From positions 1 to 64,000 of the forward strand of contig JAFYYI010000083.1 of the NCBI GenBank assembly GCA_017557665.1: a DNA stretch of 64,000 bases. Direction: 5' to 3'. This DNA is from Muribaculaceae bacterium. GTDB taxonomy: Bacteria > Bacteroidota > Bacteroidia > Bacteroidales > Muribaculaceae. Below, piece after piece: positions 33,337-45,205 of the stretch (its first letter is position 1; every line of letters starts with the position of its first letter). The translations under genes and the position numbers were made by a program. The notes beneath the pieces are model-generated. The model did not search any database, was not told the origin of the DNA, and saw nothing but the letters and a program-made list of their open reading frames with translations.

Positions 33337-34783
33337 GAATACCAACCTGTTGAGGTCGGTGGACTGGTTTACCATCGTCCTCTACGTCATCATGGTCGTG
33401 GCAGGAGCGGTGAGCATCTATGCCGCCACCTACGACTATGACAAGGCCAGCATGTTCGACCTGAGTGAGTTCTCGGGCAAGCAGTTCATGTGGGCGGTAC
33501 TCTCACTGTTCATCGGTTTCTCGTTGCTGCTCATCGACAGGCGCATCTATGAAGCCTATGCCTATCCCATCTACGGATTCCTGATAATACTGCTGATAGT
33601 CACCAGTTTTATTGCTCCCGACATCAAGGGCTCACGTTCTTGGCTGGTCTTCGGAGCGGTCAGCCTGCAGCCGGCCGAGTTTGCCAAGACAGCGACAGCT
33701 CTGGCGTTGGCTAAACTGTTCAGCACCTACGGTTTCTCGCTCAATGGCTGGCGCAACTATGCCATTGCCATTGCCATCATCGTGATGCCCATCCTGTGCA
33801 TCATTCTGGAGCGAGAAACAGGCACAGCGCTGGTCTACACGTCACTCATCTTTGTGCTCTACCGCGAAGGCATGTCAGGCTTCGTGCTCTTTGCCGCATT
33901 GATGGCGGTGGTCTATTTTGTCGTGGTATTGAAATTTGCTGCCACCATCGTCATGGGCATCCCACTGGGCATGTTCATCGCGTTTATCATGGTGATGGCG
34001 CTCATCGTGGCCATGCTGCTCATCTACTGCCGCTCATGGATACTGGGACGCAATGTGTTGCTGGGCTACCTGGCGGCAGGAGCTGTCGTTGGCGGCTTGG
34101 CTCTTGCAGGCGTCCACATCAACGGCTATGCCTTTTTCCTGCCGGTGATCATCCTGTCGCTGCTCTACCTGCTTTACGGCATGCTGCACGACGACTTGAA
34201 GAAGGTGTTGATTACCGTCTGCTTTGCTGCCGCTTCGCTCATTTTCATGTTCACTGTCAGCTTTGCCTTCAACAACGTGCTGGAGAAGCATCAACAGACG
34301 CGCATCAAGGTCACCCTGGGCATAGCAGATGATCCTCGAGGCGCGGGCTACAATGTCAACCAGAGCAAGATTGCCATCGGCAGTGGCGGCATCACGGGCA
34401 AGGGCTTCCTGCAAGGCACACAGACCAAGCTGAAGTATGTCCCGGAACAGCACACCGACTTCATCTACTGCACCATCGGCGAGGAACAAGGCTTCATCGG
34501 CAGCGTGGCCGTGCTTGTGCTCTTCCTGGCATTAATCCTGCGCATCATCACGCTGGGTGAACGCAACCACTCGACCTTCACAAGAGTCTATGCCTACTGT
34601 GTCGCGTCCTACCTCATCTTCCACCTCACCATCAACATCGGCATGGTCATCGGCCTGTGTCCCGTTATCGGCATCCCGTTGCCGTTCTACAGCTACGGCG
34701 GCTCCTCGTTGTGGGGCTTCACCATCCTGCTGTTCATCCTCCTGCGCCTCGACGCCGACCGCGGCAACTACGGCTCCTGGTAA
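33314..34783 (+). CDS. rodA: Peptidoglycan glycosyltransferase RodA
   Basis: 489 residues, SEDS family. Polymerises lipid II during elongation. Conserved family segments include SRSWLVFGAVSLQPAEFAKTATALALAK near residue 110, PEQHTDFIYCTIGEEQGF with the catalytic-region Asp (about 380), and PLPFYSYGGSSL (about 455). It is longer than E. coli RodA (370) because of an extra central membrane region (about 190-300), a feature of Bacteroidetes members. Last gene of the mre operon; a short hairpin ATTGCCG-ttt-CGGCAAT follows at 34784-34800. Confidence 0.95.
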   Translation: METRNQDENTNLLRSVDWFTIVLYVIMVVAGAVSIYAATYDYDKASMFDLSEFSGKQFMWAVLSLFIGFSLLLIDRRIYEAYAYPIYGFLIILLIVTSFIAPDIKGSRSWLVFGAVSLQPAEFAKTATALALAKLFSTYGFSLNGWRNYAIAIAIIVMPILCIILERETGTALVYTSLIFVLYREGMSGFVLFAALMAVVYFVVVLKFAATIVMGIPLGMFIAFIMVMALIVAMLLIYCRSWILGRNVLLGYLAAGAVVGGLALAGVHINGYAFFLPVIILSLLYLLYGMLHDDLKKVLITVCFAAASLIFMFTVSFAFNNVLEKHQQTRIKVTLGIADDPRGAGYNVNQSKIAIGSGGITGKGFLQGTQTKLKYVPEQHTDFIYCTIGEEQGFIGSVAVLVLFLALILRIITLGERNHSTFTRVYAYCVASYLIFHLTINIGMVIGLCPVIGIPLPFYSYGGSSLWGFTILLFILLRLDADRGNYGSW

Positions 34784-34898
34784 ATTGCCGTTTCGGCAAT
34801 GATAGGCCCAAAAACTATTGTTGCCACAATGTAATATGAGAAGGCATCTTGACGTTTTATATATTGGCACTATTCTTGCTTTATATATAAATGTGTAA

Positions 34899-36143
34899 AT
34901 GCAACGATTGTTGACGAAATACTATGTGACGGTGTTGTGTGCCCTGTGTGCAACGGGTACACTTGAAGCTGTGCCCCAGCTCCCCCTCTCCAAACCTGTT
35001 TCAACCCAGGAGGAGCAACCGGAGGACTCTGTGCGCGTGAGCCTCGTCACATTTTACCCTGGCAGCGAGCCACATAACATCTGGGGGCACAGCGAGATAC
35101 GTGTCCAGCAAGGGACTACCGACCTGTACTTCAACTACGGTGTATTTGATTTTCAGGCACCTGCGTTCATGTGGCGCTTCATGCTGGGTGAGACCGATTA
35201 TATGTGCCAACCAGTCCCGAGAGCCTTCGCCACCCTCGGCATGGAGGAGCGGCGCATGGTCGAGCAGGAACTTAACCTGCCCCAGGACCGTGCCATTGCC
35301 GTGCGCGATTTCCTGTGGAACAACGCCCAGCCCGAAAACCGCTTTTATCGCTATAAATTCCTGAGCGACAACTGCTCTACCCGTCCTCGCGACATCATTG
35401 AGATGGCCGCAGGCGACGGGCTGCAATATCCCGCGATGGGCGACACTACTGTCACCTATCGTGACATTTTGGCACACTACTGCCGCAATTACGCCTGGGA
35501 GCGCTTCGGCATCGACCTGGTCTTGGGTTGGGATGTGGACACCGTGCTTGACCAGCGCGCCACCATGTTCATCCCCATGCTTCTCATGGATGCTGTGGCC
35601 GACGCCACAATCAAGACCGATAGCGTGACCTTGCCGTTGGTAAAAGCGACCACCATTCCAATCGACAAGAGCACCGAGGGCAACGTCAGGCCGCCCACGC
35701 CGTGGTACCTCTCCCCCATCACCGTGGCCATCTTGGTGCTGGCGCTGACACTGGCCGTGAGTTGCCGTGACTGGCGCAGACGCAAGGTTTCGCGTTGGTT
35801 CGACACCATCTTGTTCACCGCTGGTGGACTGGCAGGTTGCATCCTGTTTTTCCTGATTTTCTTCTCGACACATGAGGCCACCTCGCCCAACATCAACATC
35901 GTGTGGTTGCACCCCTTGTTGCTGTTGCTCGCCGTGTTGCCCTGGTTCAAAAAGACCCGTGGCGCTGCCCGTTGGCTCCACGCTTTAAATGCCCTGGTCG
36001 TTGCCCTGCTCATGCTGGCATGGCCCTGGCAGCCCCAAGTGGGCAATATCGCCTTCTTCCCGCTGATGACGGCACTGGTGACACGCTCGTTGACCAACGT
36101 GTGGCTCACCAGCCAGACGACTCGCGGCCCCACCCGGCGCTAA
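34899..36143 (+). CDS. Lnb-like lipoprotein N-acyltransferase (DUF4105)
   Basis: 414 residues. A signal-like N-terminus (about 1-25) is followed by the DUF4105 periplasmic domain (about 45-255), with SLVTFYPGSEPHNIWGHSEIR and the conserved DNCSTRPRDII, whose Cys is the likely catalytic residue. The C-terminal part has about four transmembrane helices (about 270-400). Pfam relates this domain to Lnb, described as the enzyme that adds the third acyl chain to lipoproteins in Bacteroides, which lack Lnt. That role is taken from the family, not shown here. Located between the mre operon and secA; no clear promoter was seen in 34801-34898. Confidence 0.82.
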   Translation: MQRLLTKYYVTVLCALCATGTLEAVPQLPLSKPVSTQEEQPEDSVRVSLVTFYPGSEPHNIWGHSEIRVQQGTTDLYFNYGVFDFQAPAFMWRFMLGETDYMCQPVPRAFATLGMEERRMVEQELNLPQDRAIAVRDFLWNNAQPENRFYRYKFLSDNCSTRPRDIIEMAAGDGLQYPAMGDTTVTYRDILAHYCRNYAWERFGIDLVLGWDVDTVLDQRATMFIPMLLMDAVADATIKTDSVTLPLVKATTIPIDKSTEGNVRPPTPWYLSPITVAILVLALTLAVSCRDWRRRKVSRWFDTILFTAGGLAGCILFFLIFFSTHEATSPNINIVWLHPLLLLLAVLPWFKKTRGAARWLHALNALVVALLMLAWPWQPQVGNIAFFPLMTALVTRSLTNVWLTSQTTRGPTRR

Positions 36144-36175
36144 TGAGGAGTCCAGAGTTCGGGGTCAATGCTCTT

Positions 36176-36228
36176 CGAGTCCTTAAAGACCTTAGAGACT
36201 TTAAAGACCTTAAACTCCCTATAGACCC
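36176..36228. repeat. CCTTAAAGACCTT repeat array
   Basis: Short imperfect repeats of GTCCTTAAAGACCTTAGAG and ACTTTAAAGACCTTAA, of the same style as those at 12755-12792 and 22799-22848. Confidence 0.55.
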
Positions 36229-36265
36229 TAACAGCAAAAAGCCACACTAGAGCATTTTGTAGCCT

Positions 36266-36292
36266 CTTTTTGGCTGATAATCGGCTAAAAAG
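36266..36292. promoter_or_regulatory. Hairpin overlapping the secA promoter
   Basis: CTTTTTGGCTGA and TCGGCTAAAAAG pair over 12 bp (with G-U pairs) around a TAA loop, covering the expected -33 region of the secA promoter. It may be the terminator of the upstream gene or a control element. Confidence 0.4.
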
Positions 36293-36295
36293 GTG

Positions 36296-36303
36296 TACCT
36301 TTG
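36296..36303 (+). promoter_or_regulatory. -7 box of the secA promoter
   Basis: TACCTTTG at the distance expected for secA (start near 36309, leader about 45 nt). The -33 box is not clear. Confidence 0.65.
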
Positions 36304-36353
36304 CCGTTTAGATTACAACAAAACATAAATACATACTACAACAAACCAAGAAA

Positions 36354-39689
<3,336 letters not shown>

Positions 39690-39708
39690 CCCTGCTGACA
39701 ATTACAAT

Positions 39709-39747
39709 TCACGCCAGCCTCCACATGGGGGCTGGCGTGATTGCTTT
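39709..39747 (+). terminator. Terminator of secA
   Basis: 14-bp stem TCACGCCAGCCTCC / GGGGGCTGGCGTGA (one G-U pair), 4-nt loop, then TTGCTTT. Confidence 0.85.
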
Positions 39748-39751
39748 AACT

Positions 39752-39796
39752 GGATTATCTAGAATATCTAGAGTATCTAGATTATCTGATCTGATC
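39752..39796. repeat. TATCTAGA tandem repeats
   Basis: Units ATTATCTAGAATATCTAGAG repeated about 3.5 times with small changes, ending in CTGATCTGATCAG. It lies between secA and the convergent neighbour. Confidence 0.6.
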
Positions 39797-40541
39797 AGGG
39801 CAATTCATCGTCGATGATGAGACGGAGCCACTGGGCTGTGGTCAAGGGGATGGGGCCCGCAGGCTCGGTGGACATCAGGTGTTCATTGAGTTCCAGCAAC
39901 AGGGGGCGGGCGTCACTCTCCCCTGCCCGCTCGATGATGGCATGAGCTTGGGGCATGGCGCGCTCCATTACGGCCAATGACGAGGGACGCAACAGGAAAC
40001 TGCGCCAGTAAAGCCAATAGGCGTAGTCATAGATGCGCTGGGCATCCTCGGGGTTGTCCAAGTCCACCTCGCTGGCAATACAGAACTGGCGCGGCACAGG
40101 AGCCTGTTCATACTCCTTGTCAAGCAGCATGAAGAACGCTGTGGCCAGCGCTTCAAGGGCGGTATCATGCGGGTCAAGGGCGTCGGCTGCTTGCTCACCG
40201 GCGATGGTCCACCACATCACATAACGGACATCGTCGCGGTTCAACTCGTAGTCCACATAATCCTCACTGCAATCATAGTGAGGCAACGGAACGCCATGGC
40301 GCTCGGTGTGCAGCCGCGTGAACGAACGCCACACGCCGCCGTCGGCCACCACATCCTGATAATAGCCCGTCACGGCAAGCACAACATCAAGGCGCACGCT
40401 ATCGTCCAATTCACGCAACCACGGTGATTCATCCCACAACTTGGCCAGCCGCAGGGCGATCCACAGGTAAAACTGGTCGGTCTCGGTCACCTTGGGATTG
40501 GCAGGCTGCCGCTCCATATAATCTTTTACACTGATTTTCAT
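39795..40541 (-). CDS. Uncharacterised Bacteroidales protein (DUF3843-like)
   Basis: 248 residues from the ATG at 40541; the longer reading frame begins with TTG codons inside the region after the tRNA and is less likely. No signal peptide or membrane segment. The opening MKISVKDYMERQPANPKVTETDQFYL and the mixed helical remainder rich in Trp, Asp and Leu recall the DUF3843 family, an assignment from memory that needs a profile search. No catalytic motif is visible. It shares a strand with tRNA-Thr upstream and overlaps nothing. Confidence 0.65.
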   Translation of the reverse strand: MKISVKDYMERQPANPKVTETDQFYLWIALRLAKLWDESPWLRELDDSVRLDVVLAVTGYYQDVVADGGVWRSFTRLHTERHGVPLPHYDCSEDYVDYELNRDDVRYVMWWTIAGEQAADALDPHDTALEALATAFFMLLDKEYEQAPVPRQFCIASEVDLDNPEDAQRIYDYAYWLYWRSFLLRPSSLAVMERAMPQAHAIIERAGESDARPLLLELNEHLMSTEPAGPIPLTTAQWLRLIIDDELP

Positions 40542-40619
40542 CTCAGAAACAGATTTTGGTTTATCCAACAAAAAAACGGGGAAATACCATCGTGCGACAG
40601 TTGTTTCCCCGTTTAGCGG

Positions 40620-40692
40620 AGCCGCGAGCGGGACTCGAACCCGCGACCTTTTCGTTACGAATGAAATGCTCTACCGACTGAGCTATTGCGGC
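40620..40692 (-). tRNA. tRNA-Thr (anticodon CGT)
   Basis: 73 nt folding as a cloverleaf: acceptor GCCGCAA, D-arm GCTC-AGTCGGTA-GAGC, anticodon loop TTCGTAA, T-arm GCGGG-TTCGAGT-CCCGC. Anticodon CGT reads ACG. The anticodon stem has an A-C pair next to the loop and the acceptor an A-C pair at its sixth position. CCA is not encoded. Confidence 0.95.
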
Positions 40693-40758
40693 TTGGTGCA
40701 CTGCGATGTTTTGCAATGCGGATGCAAAGGTAGCACTATTTTTTTAATCTCACAAACT

Positions 40759-42177
40759 TTACTCGACAATTTGTTTGCTGTAGGTAATCTGTATCTTCGC
40801 CTTATCCAGCAACAAGCAGACTATCGCCGGGCGTGATACCATTGGCGAAATCTTCGTCATAATCGACGATTCAGAGTTATAGTAATAGTAGCTATAGGAT
40901 TGAGGATACACATAGTTGGTCACATCCACCGGTGTGATGGTGAAGTTGAAGTCATCCTCGGTGGCAACTCCGCCCTGGTTTTCGAGAATGTTCAAGACAT
41001 AATTGCGCAAGCCTGTGAAAGTATAGGATTTGCTCCACTTGTTATAGATGGCATAGAAGGAGTCCTTGTTGTTGGCAAGGCTGTCACCATTGATAAAGGT
41101 GTCCTTCTTGGAGGTCTTGACCATGAGCAGATAGGTGGGCGGCTGGATGTCATACTCGGTTGCCGGCACAGTGACAGGCAACTCCAGAGATAAAGAGTTG
41201 ATGATAGCCTGGTTGTTGCCTACATTAGCCTTGTAGCTGTCGATAATATCCTGAACAGGGAAACGCACCTGCACCTCATACCCGGCCGGAGCTGCGATAA
41301 CCGCCTCGCCACGGTCGACCATCGCTGTGATGGCATCATCGATGTCAAAGTGGATGATATTGTCGGAAATCACCTCGGGCGTGGAAGCCAGGTAAGTCTG
41401 GTTGTGAGCTGAGTCCACCTGGGCGGTGTCACCCAGCAACACATGCTTGTGATAATACACGTCCAGCTCGGTGGCCTTGATATTCATCACATGGCCACTG
41501 CCGTAGCTGTTGGTGATATAGATGCCAGGGAAAACATCGGCAAATGCCTTGGGGCTGGCAAACTTCTCGGGATGGCTTTTGTAAGTATTGAACAGTTCAC
41601 GGGCGAGTGACGTGGGCATCGGTATCGACAACACGCGGGTGGAATCGATCTGGAGCGAGCCTATCGCATAGGACTGACTCACCTCGAGCCACCCCGACTG
41701 GGGCGAATAGGATTCCGATGCCAGCAAGTCGTTGCTGTCATAGTAGCCCGTGGGGTCAAAGTCACTGAAGATGGGATTGGGCAAAGCCTTGTTCAGACGG
41801 TACACTTCCAGTCGCATGGGAGCACGCGCGTCACCGGTAAACCCATCGTGGACGGGCAAACGCAGCTTGAGTCGGCAAGAATCAATCCACTCTGACTTAA
41901 TGCCAGTGGTATCAATATTGGCAGCGGGCATCCACATCGTCACCGCTGAGGCCGACAAGCGGCCAAAGCCATCGGAGGCGAGCAAACCCAGCATTTTGGT
42001 GGGGGTGCGCATCTGCACCCTGTCATTTCTCACCGACTGACCGGTGATGACAAAAGAAGAATCCTCGATAATCGACGACACACTGTCGGTAATAGAGAGA
42101 CCGATTGTCTCGTCGGTGCATGCGTACAGGCCAAGCAGCACAGCCGCTGCCAGTATCACATTAAAAAAATGTTTCAT
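40759..42177 (-). CDS. DUF4270 family lipoprotein
   Basis: 472 residues. Lipoprotein signal with lipobox LGLYAC (Cys about residue 20) followed by TDETIGLSITDSV. The body matches the DUF4270 family of Bacteroidetes: VRNDRVQMRTPTKMLGLLASDGFGRLSA near 50, a beta-rich middle and the ending IVCLLLDKAKIQITYSKQ. The function is unknown; an outer-membrane location is likely. It lies 60 bases downstream of the half-size glycogen synthase gene, a pairing I recall as common in Bacteroides, which hints at a shared role. Confidence 0.8.
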   Translation of the reverse strand: MKHFFNVILAAAVLLGLYACTDETIGLSITDSVSSIIEDSSFVITGQSVRNDRVQMRTPTKMLGLLASDGFGRLSASAVTMWMPAANIDTTGIKSEWIDSCRLKLRLPVHDGFTGDARAPMRLEVYRLNKALPNPIFSDFDPTGYYDSNDLLASESYSPQSGWLEVSQSYAIGSLQIDSTRVLSIPMPTSLARELFNTYKSHPEKFASPKAFADVFPGIYITNSYGSGHVMNIKATELDVYYHKHVLLGDTAQVDSAHNQTYLASTPEVISDNIIHFDIDDAITAMVDRGEAVIAAPAGYEVQVRFPVQDIIDSYKANVGNNQAIINSLSLELPVTVPATEYDIQPPTYLLMVKTSKKDTFINGDSLANNKDSFYAIYNKWSKSYTFTGLRNYVLNILENQGGVATEDDFNFTITPVDVTNYVYPQSYSYYYYNSESSIMTKISPMVSRPAIVCLLLDKAKIQITYSKQIVE

Positions 42178-42237
42178 ATTCCCGAAATGAAAAACAACAA
42201 TTTAAGAATATAGAAAAGGGAGCAAAACGTCACGTGG

Positions 42238-43041
42238 TTAATCAAACAAGGAGGAATAGAACTGCGTCACCTTGTTGACATCATCATCGTCGATGAACTG
42301 CAACTTGGGCAGAGATCCGGCTGCTGTGAGCACCGTGTCACTCACGCCTTCCTCACATTCAATGACAGCATCGGCATACTTGAGAGAATATGCCATCAGT
42401 TCCTCATAGCTCAATTCCTTGCCGGCGATGGGCTTCAGGGCATTCTTGGGAATGCCGTCCTGATGCATCTTCTCGCTCAAGCGTGCGTCGAGAGGTCCAA
42501 CAATCTGCTCATTGAAGAGCGCCGTGACAATCTTGGCGTCGCGGAACGACGGGTCGTCACCATAGAGCGTGCGGATGTAAACCGGAGCCAGAGCCGAAAT
42601 CCATCCCGTACACTGAATGATGTCGGGCACCCAACGCATCTTGCGAATCGACTCGATGACCGCACGAACAAAGAACATGCTGCGCTCGTCATTGTCCTGA
42701 GGCGAACAGTTCATCTCCAACTCATCAATCCTGCTACTGGCAAAGTAGTCCTCGTTGTAGATGAAATATACCTGGAAATGAGCTTGTTGCAGAGTTGCAA
42801 CCTTGATAATCAAGGGATGGTCGGTATCGTCGATAATCACATTCATACCAGACAGCCTGATCATCTCATGCAACTGGTTGCTGCGCTCGGCTATCATACC
42901 ATACTTGGGCATGAACGTGCGTTCCTCAATACCCTGTTCCTTAATGCCCTGAGGCAACAATCTGCCTATCAGCGACAAGCGTCGCTCGGGCACGTAGGGC
43001 TCAATCTCTTGAGATATGAATAAGACTTTTTTTACATCCAT
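42238..43041 (-). CDS. Glycogen/starch synthase catalytic-domain protein, N-terminal half only
   Basis: 267 residues related to the N-terminal Rossmann domain of GT5 glycogen synthase: KKVLFISQEIEPYVPERRLSLIGRLLP at the start, FMPKYGMI and PDIIQCTGWISALAPVYIRTLYG. The ADP-glucose-binding C-terminal half of about 220 residues is absent, and a stop is followed by the DUF4270 gene, not by a broken remainder. The usual KxGG loop reads SQEIEPYVPERR, so the Gly-rich motif is lost. It is therefore unlikely to be an active glycogen synthase. The family is annotated this way in Bacteroidales, and the real function is unknown. Confidence 0.78.
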   Translation of the reverse strand: MDVKKVLFISQEIEPYVPERRLSLIGRLLPQGIKEQGIEERTFMPKYGMIAERSNQLHEMIRLSGMNVIIDDTDHPLIIKVATLQQAHFQVYFIYNEDYFASSRIDELEMNCSPQDNDERSMFFVRAVIESIRKMRWVPDIIQCTGWISALAPVYIRTLYGDDPSFRDAKIVTALFNEQIVGPLDARLSEKMHQDGIPKNALKPIAGKELSYEELMAYSLKYADAVIECEEGVSDTVLTAAGSLPKLQFIDDDDVNKVTQFYSSLFD

Positions 43042-43068
43042 GTCGCTTTTTGTTTTAATTTAAATGCA

Positions 43069-43076
43069 AAGATAGC
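43069..43076 (-). promoter_or_regulatory. -7 box of the glycogen-synthase-like gene promoter
   Basis: TATCTTTG on the minus strand, 28 nt upstream of the ATG. No good -33 element. Confidence 0.5.
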
Positions 43077-43612
43077 ATTTTTTTTTGATTTTGGCGACAT
43101 TTTTTGTGCCCTCATAGTGCATTTTTAAGTAAAAATACCTGCTTTTTAACATCTTCTAATCTTTTTTCGGCCTCAAGAATAAGCAGTCCATGAGATAGAG
43201 AAAACGGATTCATGAAAAGGAAAGACGATGATATTTCCGGCCAGCACAAAAAAAGAGGGAAGCCCCTCCTTCAAACAGGAAATGCTCCCCTACTATCAAA
43301 ACACACACACGATTAGATTTTATTATTCTAAGCATCATTTGAATCATGTATCAGTTACATTAATTCGGTTCATGCTTTATACATAAAATGCATTTTCACA
43401 TTGTACCAGCTACAAAGTAACAAAGAAATGTTTGAATATGAAAGGCCTCAAAGGCCACTTCGCGACCAATCGCCCGAAGATGTTGACAAACGCCAAGATA
43501 ATCAAGACAAAGACACTTCTCAAGTGGTAGGCAACAGAGCACGAATCTCAAAATTTTTGTAAATAAATCAAAAAATATGTAGTCGGCTTGTCCATTATTT
43601 CGAAAAACGATG
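43077..43612. other. AT-rich intergenic stretch
   Basis: About 540 bases between divergent genes without a gene that I can support. The minus-strand ORF 43396-43647 runs into the nagA promoter and has no family likeness. A terminator-like hairpin facing the minus strand is present (next entry), which suggests that a short minus-strand transcript may end here. Confidence 0.4.
43248..43271 (-). terminator. Orphan terminator-like hairpin
   Basis: Minus strand: AAGGAGGG-gctt-CCCTCTTT followed by further T. No gene on this strand ends near it. Confidence 0.45.
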
Positions 43613-43620
43613 TATATTTG
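43588..43620 (+). promoter_or_regulatory. Promoter of nagA
   Basis: TTG 43588-43590, 22-nt spacer, TATATTTG 43613-43620; start near 43626. Confidence 0.6.
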
Positions 43621-43688
43621 CAATTCAAGTAAAATTCTCAAGTCCACAACCGCGACTTGGGTAAGGGTAAGGATAAAAAAGATTGGGA

Positions 43689-44879
43689 ATGTTGACTCAG
43701 ATTTACAACGGTCATGTGCTCACTCCCGAAGGATGGATCAACGGCGGGTCGGTAATCATCGAAGACTCTCGCATCAAGGAGGTGAGCAAGAGCAGCAGGC
43801 AACTGGACGGCATGGACAAGACCATCGACGCCCGTGACATGCACGTGGTGCCCGGTGGGATTGACCTGCATTGCCATGGCGGTGGCGGTTGTGACTTCCA
43901 GGAGTGTACGCGCGAGGCTTTTGAGACAGCGGCATCCACCCACTTGAGACACGGCACCACCAGCATCTATGCCACCCTGTCGTCCTCTCCCATCGAAATG
44001 ATGGAACAAGCTTGCCAGACATGTGACGACCTGATGAAAGAACCCAATTCCACCATCATGGGCATGCACATGGAGGGGCCCTACTTCAACCCCAGCCGTG
44101 CCGGTGCACAGATGCCCGAGGTTATCCGCATCCCCGACCCCAAGGAGTATGTCCACATCGTCGAGGACTTTGACTGCATGCGCCGCTGGGACACCGCACC
44201 CGAGCTGCCTGGCGCCGTCGAGATGGGCAAATACATCACCAGCAAGGGCATTGTCGCCGCCATCGGCCACACTGCAGCCGAGTACCCCCACGTCAAGGCC
44301 GCCTGGGATGCCGGTTATACCCTGGCGACCCACTTCTACAACGCCATGCCCGGATTCCACAACGTGCGCGAGTTCAAGCATGCCGGCACTGTCGAGAGCA
44401 TCTATCTGCTCGATGACATGGCCGTTGAGGTGATTGCCGACGGCATTCACGTGCCCGCGACGTTGCTCAACCTGGTCTATCACATGAAGGGTGTTGAGCG
44501 CACAGCCCTGTGCACCGATGCCCTAGCCGTGACCGACAGCGACAGCGAGCATGCCTTTGACCCCCGTGTTATCATCGAGGACGGCGTGTGCAAGCTCTCG
44601 GACCGCAGCGCGCTGGCGGGCAGCATCGCCACCATGGACAGACTCATCAAGACGATGGTGCGCGTGGTTGACGTTCCATTGCAGGATGCCGTGCGCATGG
44701 CCAGCGAGACCCCTGCAAGAATCATGGGCATCTATGACCGCAAGGGCTCCATCCAACGTGGCAAGGATGCTGATATCCTGCTGCTGGACAGTGACATCAA
44801 CCTGCGTGGCGTGTTCTCGATGGGCGAGTTTGTCAAGGGCAGTGACCGCATCGCTCCTGCCGCCATCGTGACCAAGTAG
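43689..44879 (+). CDS. nagA: N-acetylglucosamine-6-phosphate deacetylase
   Basis: 396 residues from the ATG at 43689; the TTG six bases upstream is a weaker start. Removes the acetyl group from GlcNAc-6-P in amino-sugar catabolism and peptidoglycan recycling. Metal ligands are visible in GGIDLHCHGGGG (about 60), HMEGPYF (about 128) and IGHTAA (about 195); the catalytic Asp is in LCTDALAVT (about 278). Full length for the family. No other nag gene is adjacent. The next feature on the strand is tRNA-His after 150 bases. Confidence 0.95.
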   Translation: MLTQIYNGHVLTPEGWINGGSVIIEDSRIKEVSKSSRQLDGMDKTIDARDMHVVPGGIDLHCHGGGGCDFQECTREAFETAASTHLRHGTTSIYATLSSSPIEMMEQACQTCDDLMKEPNSTIMGMHMEGPYFNPSRAGAQMPEVIRIPDPKEYVHIVEDFDCMRRWDTAPELPGAVEMGKYITSKGIVAAIGHTAAEYPHVKAAWDAGYTLATHFYNAMPGFHNVREFKHAGTVESIYLLDDMAVEVIADGIHVPATLLNLVYHMKGVERTALCTDALAVTDSDSEHAFDPRVIIEDGVCKLSDRSALAGSIATMDRLIKTMVRVVDVPLQDAVRMASETPARIMGIYDRKGSIQRGKDADILLLDSDINLRGVFSMGEFVKGSDRIAPAAIVTK

Positions 44880-44969
44880 TCAAGGCTTCTACCGGCCCTT
44901 GATGAAGTTGACAACCTAACCCCCTTGCACGTCAATACGTGAAAAATTCCAAGTTTTTTCGCAATATTC

Positions 44970-45000
44970 TTGCACAGAAATAAAATTGGTATTATCTTTG
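44970..45000 (+). promoter_or_regulatory. Promoter of tRNA-His
   Basis: TTG 44970-44972, 20-nt spacer, TATCTTTG 44993-45000; start near 45006. Confidence 0.78.
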
Positions 45001-45031
45001 CAGCCGCATTTGAGAGAAAATGCGTTACATG

Positions 45032-45105
<74 letters not shown>

Positions 45106-45116
45106 CTTAAGTGAAT

Positions 45117-45160
45117 AAAACCCTACATCGCAACCGCGATGAAGGGTTTTATGTTTTTTA
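45117..45160 (+). terminator. Terminator of tRNA-His
   Basis: Stem AAAACCCT-a-CATCGC / GCGATG-a-AGGGTTTT with one A-A mismatch, then ATGTTTTTTA. Confidence 0.88.
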
Positions 45161-45205
45161 TGCTTTTGATTTCAGGGCAAGCACCTGATGTGGAGTCATT
45201 AGAGG

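Noticed and set aside
43396..43647. 83-codon minus-strand ORF upstream of nagA
   Set aside because: It overlaps the nagA promoter and leader and shows no domain; hydrophobic stretches follow from AT-rich DNA.
45126..45141. Inverted repeat next to tRNA-His as an attachment site
   Set aside because: It is part of the tRNA terminator; no integrase gene or duplicated tRNA end was found.
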